From contig JAEXMB010000071.1 of the NCBI GenBank assembly GCA_023444705.1, positions 1 through 31,965 of the forward strand: DNA of 31,965 nucleotides. Reading direction: 5' to 3'. The stretch comes from Pseudomonadota bacterium (GTDB lineage Bacteria > Pseudomonadota > Alphaproteobacteria > Micavibrionales > UBA2020). Positions within the stretch are counted from its first letter, which is position 1. Each line of letters begins with the position of its first letter. The notes beneath the pieces are model-generated. The model did no database searches. It was not told the DNA's origin and worked only from the letters and a program-made list of their open reading frames with translations. A program made the position numbers and the translations under genes. This document shows, piece by piece, positions 26,959 to 31,965 of the stretch.

Positions 26959-27750
26959 TCAGGCAAACAAAATGCGCAGCTCTTTGAAAACCGGCGGAAC
27001 CCTGAGCGCCGGAGCAAACAGGTCAAACCCCGCCTTTTCGATCTGGCGCAGGTACATTAGCGCCAGCTTGCGGTGCCCGCGCGCAACGCGCGGCAGGTTG
27101 GTGGCGGGTTTTTCAAGCCGCGCGCGCGCTTCGGATGCGACATCGCGCACCACAGGCACAAAAGATTCAAGCTCCTTGCCCTCGTAATGGCGATGGATCA
27201 TCGGCAGACGGTCGGCGGGCAGATAGCAGCGGCGTTGCGACAGGTGCAGCGGCGTTGCGCGCAACAGCCCCGTCAGCGCATAGCCGACGGCAATGTCGGT
27301 GACCTCCGCCTTGCTGTCCGGTGCCGCGATCGCGCATGACAGTTCCAGCAGCGGCGTCATGGTGTAATCGGCATAATAGACCAGCCCCTGCATATTGGCG
27401 GGCAAGCGGTCCTCAAGGTCGAATTCACGCGCATAGATCAGTGCGTCAAGGCGCTCCTGCGCCAAGCCGTGCGTATAAACCGCCTTTTGCAGGCCCGCGA
27501 TGACGGGATGCTCTGGCACATCGGCACCCGCCGTATAGATGGCCGCAACCGCATCGCGCCACCATTGCAGGCGGATCAGGCCAAGCTGCGTTTCGGTCAC
27601 AACCTCGCGCGTCTTGGCGATTTCATGGTTAAAGGCGTAAAGCGCGCACAGGTCGTCACGCACAGCCGCAGGCGCAAGCAGAGAGAGCAAAAAGCGGTCG
27701 GGATCGTGGCGGCGGACAATGTCGCCGCACGCAGACGTAGCCTGACTCAT
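26959..27750 (-). CDS. Squalene/phytoene-synthase-like protein (NDUFAF6-type)
   Basis: This 263-residue protein has the fold of squalene/phytoene synthases but the sequence of the NDUFAF6/C8orf38 group, whose mitochondrial member assembles respiratory complex I. It opens RRHDPDRFLLSLLAPAAVRDDLCALYAFNHEI, the group signature, and keeps LRATPLHLSQRRCYLPADRL. The first Asp-rich motif of true synthases (DxxxD) is not present: the matching place reads NHEIAKTREVV. Catalysis of prenyl condensation is thus doubtful. Its ATG overlaps the upstream stop (ATGA), so it is coupled to the secreted protein gene. It ends the murJ operon. Confidence 0.85.
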   Translation of the reverse strand: MSQATSACGDIVRRHDPDRFLLSLLAPAAVRDDLCALYAFNHEIAKTREVVTETQLGLIRLQWWRDAVAAIYTAGADVPEHPVIAGLQKAVYTHGLAQERLDALIYAREFDLEDRLPANMQGLVYYADYTMTPLLELSCAIAAPDSKAEVTDIAVGYALTGLLRATPLHLSQRRCYLPADRLPMIHRHYEGKELESFVPVVRDVASEARARLEKPATNLPRVARGHRKLALMYLRQIEKAGFDLFAPALRVPPVFKELRILFA

Positions 27751-28427
27751 TTATAGCCCGACTTGTTGCGGATATCGTAGGTGTTCTTATTGACCGTACC
27801 CGGCTTCACGCGCGGCAGGGCCAGTTCCGGATCGGCAAGGAAATCGCGGTAATAGCCGATGGGAAACGGGTGGTATTTGTCCTTCAGCTCGACCGAACCG
27901 AGGATGGTGGCAAAGACCGGCGCCCAGCGGTTATAGCTTTCAAGCTTTGATGCGCAGCTCGACAGATAAAGATGATCGGCATAAAGGCTTGCGAACATCA
28001 CGCCATACATCGGCGTGCCGTTGTCGTTGTAGACATAGCGCGCCGCCGTGGCGTCGCCCTTGCCGCCCATGCTGGCGGGGGCGTAATAGGCCGTCAGCTG
28101 CGCATTGGCGTATTGCGCGATCTGGTCGCGGAAAAAATCTTCGGTCAGGAACTGCACCACGGCTTCGTCGACCAGGCGCTTGGGATACATCAGCGCACGG
28201 CCATCGTGGCTGACCTGCATGCTGCACACGGGCTTGTCCTCGACAAGAGGGCCGGCAATGCGCAGATAGGTATTGGCGTTATCGGGGGTTTGCACGCGCC
28301 ATGTGTCGGGAAACGACATGGTGAAATCGCCCTTGGGGTCCTGCCAGATGAACGTATCGGCCTTGGCGGCAAGCGGCAGCAACGCAACAAGGGTTGCCAG
28401 ACCGGCGGCGATAATAACATTGCGCAT
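27747..28427 (-). CDS. Secreted hypothetical protein, about 226 aa
   Basis: The family is not recognised. The protein has a Sec signal peptide (MRNVIIAAGLATLVALLPLAAKA, cut after residue 23). The mature protein of about 200 residues begins DTFIWQDPKGDFTMSFPDTW and has two Cys (in KPVCSMQV and LSSCASKL) that could form a disulfide. The C-terminus ends DIRNKSGYK and is basic. No lipobox or membrane anchor is seen. ATG 28427 is chosen because GAGGT lies 9 nt upstream; ATG 28436 (MITMRN) would overlap murJ's stop as ATGA. It sits between murJ and an NDUFAF6-like gene in one operon, so a role in the periplasm or wall is possible but unproven. Confidence 0.8.
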   Translation of the reverse strand: MRNVIIAAGLATLVALLPLAAKADTFIWQDPKGDFTMSFPDTWRVQTPDNANTYLRIAGPLVEDKPVCSMQVSHDGRALMYPKRLVDEAVVQFLTEDFFRDQIAQYANAQLTAYYAPASMGGKGDATAARYVYNDNGTPMYGVMFASLYADHLYLSSCASKLESYNRWAPVFATILGSVELKDKYHPFPIGYYRDFLADPELALPRVKPGTVNKNTYDIRNKSGYK

Positions 28428-28432
28428 CGTAA

Positions 28433-30040
28433 TCATACCTCGGGCGGTTGTTCGTTGGTAACTATTGTGGCCTTTTTGGCCCGTTTAGGGAAGAGCGCCT
28501 GAAGCGTTTGCAGCGACAGCGCGCCGGAAGCGAACAGGCCGATGCCATAAACGCCCCCGCCCAGCGCCAGAACGCCCAAAACGCCCAGCAACTGGTTGAC
28601 CTGCCCCGCCTGCGCCAGATACGGCAGCACCGCATGCGACGCGCCCCACAGCACCGCACCCATCAGTACGGTCAGCGCCGCGATTTCTGCCGCGCGGCCG
28701 AAACTGGCGTGGTCGATCATCAGCATACCCCGTTTATGCAGCTTGATGGCCAATAGTGCGACATTCACCCATGCTGTCGCACCCGTTGCCAGCGCGATGC
28801 CGACATGGCCTAGCCCCTGCTCCTTGAGCAACTGGCTGAGCAATAACGCAAGGCCCGTGTTCATCACCGCGCAGATCACCGCATAGCGCACGGGCGTCGC
28901 GGTATCATGCTGCGCAAAAAAGGCAGCGCTGAGTAGCTTGGCCAGAATGAAGGCCGGCAAACCGATAGAGTAGCCCATCAGCGCCATCGCGGCCTGATAG
29001 CTGTTGTCTTGCGTGAATTCGCCACGCACGAACAGCACCTGCATGATCTCCGGCGCCATCAGCAGATAGGCGACCGTGGCAGGCAACGCCAGCATCAGCG
29101 ATAGTTCAAACCCCTGACGGAACAGGCGCGGTGCGGCTTTTTCATCGTCGCTGGCCAGCGCGCGCGTCAGCATCGGCAAAATCGCGGTGCCGATAGCGAT
29201 GCCCACGACGCTGAGCGGCAGCTGGTACATGCGATCGGCATAGTACAGGAACGAGATCGCCCCCACCGGCAGCAACGATGCGATGATCATGTCGACGAAA
29301 ATATTGATCTGGGCAATGCTTGCGCCAAAGATACCGGGCGTCATCTTGCGAAACAGCATGCGGATTTGCGGGGTCAGCGCAGGCTTGCGCAGGCGCAGGC
29401 GGATGCCAAGCTTGCGGCAGCACCACAGCAGCCAGCCGAATTGCAACACGCCCGCGACCGCAACGCCCCAGGCCATCGCATGCCCTGCCGAGCCAGCGAA
29501 ATCGGCAAAATACAGCATCGCCACGATCAATGTCAGGTTGAACAGCACAGGTGCCGCCGCAAAGGGCCCAAAGCGGTCAAACGAATTGAGGATACCGCCC
29601 AAAAGCGAGGTCAGCGACATCAACAGAATATAAGGGAACGTGATGCGTGACAGCTCGACAGCCAGCGCATAGCGTTCCGGCGTGCTGCCAAAACCGGGCG
29701 CGATCAGCATCAACACCCACGGCATGGCAACAATGGCCACAATGGTAAACGGGATCAGCACGGCCAGCATCATCGCCTGCGCCTCCTCGGCAAAGCGTAT
29801 CGCCTGCGCGCGGCCATCTGTTTCAAGTTCCTTGGCGAACAACGGCACGAATGACACGCTGAACGCACCCTCTGCCGTCATCTTGCGGAAAAAATTCGGT
29901 AGTTTGAGCGCAACGAAGAACGCATCCGCCACCGGCCCCGCGCCAAGATAAGTTGCGGTCAGGATGTCGCGGGCAAACCCGCACAGACGGCTGAGGAGTG
30001 TCATGCCGCCGACGGTGGCGATGGCTTTGTAAAAGGACAT
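28433..30040 (-). CDS. murJ: Lipid II flippase MurJ
   Basis: MurJ flips lipid II to the outer face of the inner membrane for peptidoglycan synthesis. The 535-residue protein has about 14 membrane helices. The N-terminus shows GGMTLLSRLCGFARDILTA and VADAFFVALKLPNFFRKMTAEGAFSVSFVPLF, the diagnostic MviN stretch with the arginines that line the cavity. LSRITFPYILLMSLTSLLGGILNSFDRF and the Asn/Arg-rich later helices also match. Length is near the family norm (E. coli 511). Its stop overlaps or abuts the next gene. A TTGTAA ... TATTTA promoter lies at 30088-30117. Confidence 0.96.
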   Translation of the reverse strand: MSFYKAIATVGGMTLLSRLCGFARDILTATYLGAGPVADAFFVALKLPNFFRKMTAEGAFSVSFVPLFAKELETDGRAQAIRFAEEAQAMMLAVLIPFTIVAIVAMPWVLMLIAPGFGSTPERYALAVELSRITFPYILLMSLTSLLGGILNSFDRFGPFAAAPVLFNLTLIVAMLYFADFAGSAGHAMAWGVAVAGVLQFGWLLWCCRKLGIRLRLRKPALTPQIRMLFRKMTPGIFGASIAQINIFVDMIIASLLPVGAISFLYYADRMYQLPLSVVGIAIGTAILPMLTRALASDDEKAAPRLFRQGFELSLMLALPATVAYLLMAPEIMQVLFVRGEFTQDNSYQAAMALMGYSIGLPAFILAKLLSAAFFAQHDTATPVRYAVICAVMNTGLALLLSQLLKEQGLGHVGIALATGATAWVNVALLAIKLHKRGMLMIDHASFGRAAEIAALTVLMGAVLWGASHAVLPYLAQAGQVNQLLGVLGVLALGGGVYGIGLFASGALSLQTLQALFPKRAKKATIVTNEQPPEV

Positions 30041-30087
30041 GTGCGCTTACTTATATTCTTGAGCGGTGATACCAATCTCTGCCTTGA

Positions 30088-30117
30088 TAAATAGCATTGT
30101 TTTTCAATCTATTACAA
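30088..30117 (-). promoter_or_regulatory. Candidate promoter of the murJ operon
   Basis: On the minus strand TTGTAA (30112-30117) is 18 bases before TATTTA (30088-30093). The leader would be about 40 nt. The match is moderate; no clear Shine-Dalgarno precedes ATG 30040. Confidence 0.4.
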
Positions 30118-30142
30118 AGAATTTGCCATACCCAAACGCCTC

Positions 30143-30171
30143 TTGCCTTAAAGAGAGATTATGAATATAGT
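30143..30171 (+). promoter_or_regulatory. Putative promoter of the isochorismatase-like gene
   Basis: TTGCCT (30143-30148) is followed after 17 bases by TATAGT (30166-30171). Transcription would start near 30178, 11 nt before ATG 30189. Confidence 0.55.
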
Positions 30172-30188
30172 CAGCACATTGCTTTTCA

Positions 30189-30794
30189 ATGGTTTCCCCG
30201 ATGTCGCTTGCCGCTGCCCTCAAACGCATTTTGCCGTTCTTTACGCCCGAAAATCTGGCGCGCACAAAGATTGACTATGCACCCAAACCGGGGGAAACCG
30301 CGCTTCTGATTATCGACGTGCAGCGCGAATACTGTGCGCCGCTCGGCCCGCGCGGCACCTTGAAAACACGCAAGATTTCAAGCGACATCAAGCGCCTCAC
30401 CCCGGCTTTTCGCGCGGCAGGCATCCCGACTTACGTGGTCTATTACGACGACGCCGACAAGCCGCTGGGCAAGGTCGATTTCTACAAAGTCAAACCCGGC
30501 CCGCAGGACATTGCCGTGCGCAAATATACCGACAGCGCCTTTCGCAGCGGCAAACTGCGTGGCTTGCTTGAGGAACACGGACGCAAGAAATTGCTGGTCT
30601 GCGGCTTTAACCTCAGCGCCTGCGTCGCCCAGACCATCGAGGATGCACGGCGCGAAGGCTATGACGTCACCCTGCTCAGCGACCTGACGGGCAACGACAG
30701 CATGAACGGCGACGGCAGGCGCGCGTTAGCGAAAATGACCGAACTTGGCGTTGAAATCACGACTGCAAAACAGGCCCTGCGCGCCCTGCACTGA
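30189..30794 (+). CDS. Isochorismatase-family cysteine hydrolase
   Basis: Members hydrolyse amide or ether bonds (for example nicotinamidase, isochorismatase, ureidoacrylate hydrolase); the substrate cannot be told here. The 201-residue protein has the catalytic triad of the superfamily: Asp43 in LLIIDVQREYC, Lys112 in VRKYTDSAF, and Cys145 in NLSACVAQT, with a cis-peptide-like Ser-Ala before Cys. The N-terminal 35 residues (MVSPMSLAAALKRILPFF) form an amphipathic extension. ATG 30189 or ATG 30201 could be the start; neither has a Shine-Dalgarno. No entB or pnc partners are adjacent. Confidence 0.87.
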   Translation: MVSPMSLAAALKRILPFFTPENLARTKIDYAPKPGETALLIIDVQREYCAPLGPRGTLKTRKISSDIKRLTPAFRAAGIPTYVVYYDDADKPLGKVDFYKVKPGPQDIAVRKYTDSAFRSGKLRGLLEEHGRKKLLVCGFNLSACVAQTIEDARREGYDVTLLSDLTGNDSMNGDGRRALAKMTELGVEITTAKQALRALH

Positions 30795-30832
30795 CTTGCG
30801 CGATCCCCGCTTTCCATCCTATGGTGAACCCC

Positions 30833-31597
30833 ATGAGCAAAGCCCAGAAAAAGAACAAGGAAGCCGACTGGTTCGGCTACACCAAAACCGACGCCGACCA
30901 GAAAAAGAAACTGGTCGAAAAGGTCTTCGCCAACGTCGCCGATAAATACGACGTCATGAACGACCTGATGTCGGGCGGCATCCACCGCATCTGGAAGAAC
31001 CGCCTGATCGGCCTGATGCAGCCCCGCGCCAGCCGCCGCCTGTTAGATGTTGCGGGCGGTACGGGCGACATCGCCTTTCGCTACCGCGCCAAGGCCGGCC
31101 CCGATGCCGACATCACGGTCTGCGACATCAACCCTGCCATGTTGCGCGTCGGGCAAGACCGCGCGGTTGATCGCGGCTATGTGAGCGGCATTCGCTGGGT
31201 CGAAGGCAACGCCGAAAAACTGCCCTTTGACGACAACAGCTTTCACGTCTACTCCATCTCCTTCGGCCTGCGCAACGTGCCGAAAATCGACGATGCACTT
31301 GAAGACGCCTATCGCGTGCTGGCGCCCGGCGGGCGTTTCTTCTGCCTTGAATTCAGCCGTGTGCAAAACGACAAGCTGCGCTGGCTGTATGACCGCTATT
31401 CGTTCTCGGTCATTCCTAAAATCGGCGAGCTGGTGGCAAGCGACCGCGACAGCTACCAGTATCTGGTCGAAAGCATCCGCCAGTTCCCGCCGCAGGACGA
31501 GCTGAAGTCCCGCATGGAAAGCGCGGGGTTCGAGGATGTGCGCGTCATCAATCTTTCCGGCGGCATCGCCGCCATCCACATCGGCTACAAATACTAA
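30833..31597 (+). CDS. ubiE: Ubiquinone/menaquinone biosynthesis C-methyltransferase
   Basis: UbiE methylates the ring of demethylmenaquinone and of the ubiquinone precursor, using S-adenosylmethionine. The 254-residue protein has KVFANVADKYDVMNDLMSGGIHRIWKN, the SAM loop LLDVAGGTGDIA (70-81), GNAEKLPF and FGLRNVPKIDDALEDAYRVLAPGGRF, all diagnostic. GGTGA precedes ATG 30833; ATG 30821 is an alternative. It lies 14 nt before dut. In many relatives ubiB and coaBC come between ubiE and dut, but here they are absent. Confidence 0.95.
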   Translation: MSKAQKKNKEADWFGYTKTDADQKKKLVEKVFANVADKYDVMNDLMSGGIHRIWKNRLIGLMQPRASRRLLDVAGGTGDIAFRYRAKAGPDADITVCDINPAMLRVGQDRAVDRGYVSGIRWVEGNAEKLPFDDNSFHVYSISFGLRNVPKIDDALEDAYRVLAPGGRFFCLEFSRVQNDKLRWLYDRYSFSVIPKIGELVASDRDSYQYLVESIRQFPPQDELKSRMESAGFEDVRVINLSGGIAAIHIGYKY

Positions 31598-31611
31598 TAA
31601 GGATTGCATTC

Positions 31612-31965
31612 ATGGCTGCACGCATCACCGTCGACCTCTGCCCCCTGCCACATTTTGACGGCCTCAACCTGCCTAATTTCGCCACTGTGTCGTCGGCGGG
31701 TGTCGATCTCGAAGCCGCCGTAACCGAACCGCTAACGCTCAAGCCGGGTGCGCGCGCACTGGTTGCCACAGGCCTGAGCATGGCATTGCCCCAAGGATAC
31801 GAGGCGCAGATCCGCCCGCGCTCGGGCTTTGCCTATAAAAACGGCGTGACCGTGCTTAACAGTCCCGGCACCATCGATGCCGATTACCGCGGCGAGGTCA
31901 AAGTCCTCCTTATCAATCACGGCGATCAGGATTTCGTCATCGAGCGCGGCATGCGCATCGCCCAG
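31612..31965 (+). CDS. dut: dUTP diphosphatase, 5' part (runs off window)
   Basis: Dut hydrolyses dUTP to dUMP and pyrophosphate, keeping uracil out of DNA and feeding dTMP synthesis. The visible 118 residues cover most of the roughly 150-residue protein. Motif I is SSAGVDLEA (27-35), motif II is RPRSGFA (68-74) and motif III is GTIDADYRGEVKV (86-98) with catalytic Asp89. Motifs IV and V lie beyond the edge. AAGGA lies 8 nt before ATG 31612. The frame is open to the last base. Confidence 0.95.
   Translation, partial: MAARITVDLCPLPHFDGLNLPNFATVSSAGVDLEAAVTEPLTLKPGARALVATGLSMALPQGYEAQIRPRSGFAYKNGVTVLNSPGTIDADYRGEVKVLLINHGDQDFVIERGMRIAQ

Noticed and set aside
26945..26964. Terminator between trmFO and the NDUFAF6-like gene
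   Set aside because: GCCTG/CAGGC pairs around CACTT, but the stem is only five bases and no T-run follows on either strand.

Overview
The window is a compact chromosomal segment, probably from an alphaproteobacterium. GC is high by eye and coding density is near 95 percent. The rpmF-plsX-fabH-ihfA-merR order is typical of that class. So are a K+-insensitive membrane pyrophosphatase like that of Rhodospirillum, an NDUFAF6-type squalene/phytoene-synthase-like protein, TrmFO, and the folded lineage of the serine genes. Several unknown proteins would fit a less-studied group such as Micavibrio-like bacteria, but I cannot prove the genus from sequence alone. No phage, IS element, integrase, CRISPR array or toxin-antitoxin module was seen.

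Layout. 1-4.1 kb is the least familiar part. It holds the N-terminus of an unknown membrane protein, a cyanophycinase-like S51 peptidase, an unassigned HELGH-type putative metallopeptidase, a small unknown gene preceded by an in-frame amber codon, tRNA-Pro(GGG), and a membrane M48 peptidase. 4.2-8.9 kb is mostly on the minus strand: an orphan gene with its own promoter and terminator, then (in transcription order) DUF177/YceD, rpmF, plsX, fabH, ihfA and a MerR-like regulator, a classic ribosome/lipid/nucleoid cluster. 9.0-14.7 kb holds bamE (+), hppA (-) and gyrA (+); hppA and gyrA diverge from an AT-rich gap with a perfect DnaA box. 14.7-18.4 kb holds a GNAT acetyltransferase, ohr, a glycerophosphodiesterase, coaD, a small unknown gene, a TspO-like membrane protein and tRNA-Lys(TTT). 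18.7-20.3 kb holds a secreted acidic protein, a 60-residue Lys/Ala histone-H1-like protein and a TerC-family membrane protein.

20.4-24.9 kb is a complete serine pathway: serB (-) diverging from serC-serA (+), followed by a secreted L,D-transpeptidase. 25-31.97 kb holds greB, trmFO, a tightly overlapped minus-strand operon (murJ, a secreted unknown, an NDUFAF6-like protein), an isochorismatase-family hydrolase, ubiE and the start of dut, which runs off the window.

Most genes are housekeeping. The genuinely unexplained items are the HELGH protein at 1241-2179, the amber-interrupted frame at 2221-2679, the orphan at 4221-4661, the acidic/basic small protein pair at 18.7-19.4 kb and the secreted protein between murJ and the NDUFAF6 homologue. 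I did not see a clear multi-gene novel system, and I say so rather than force one. Promoter calls are by-eye matches to sigma70-like hexamers and are tentative.
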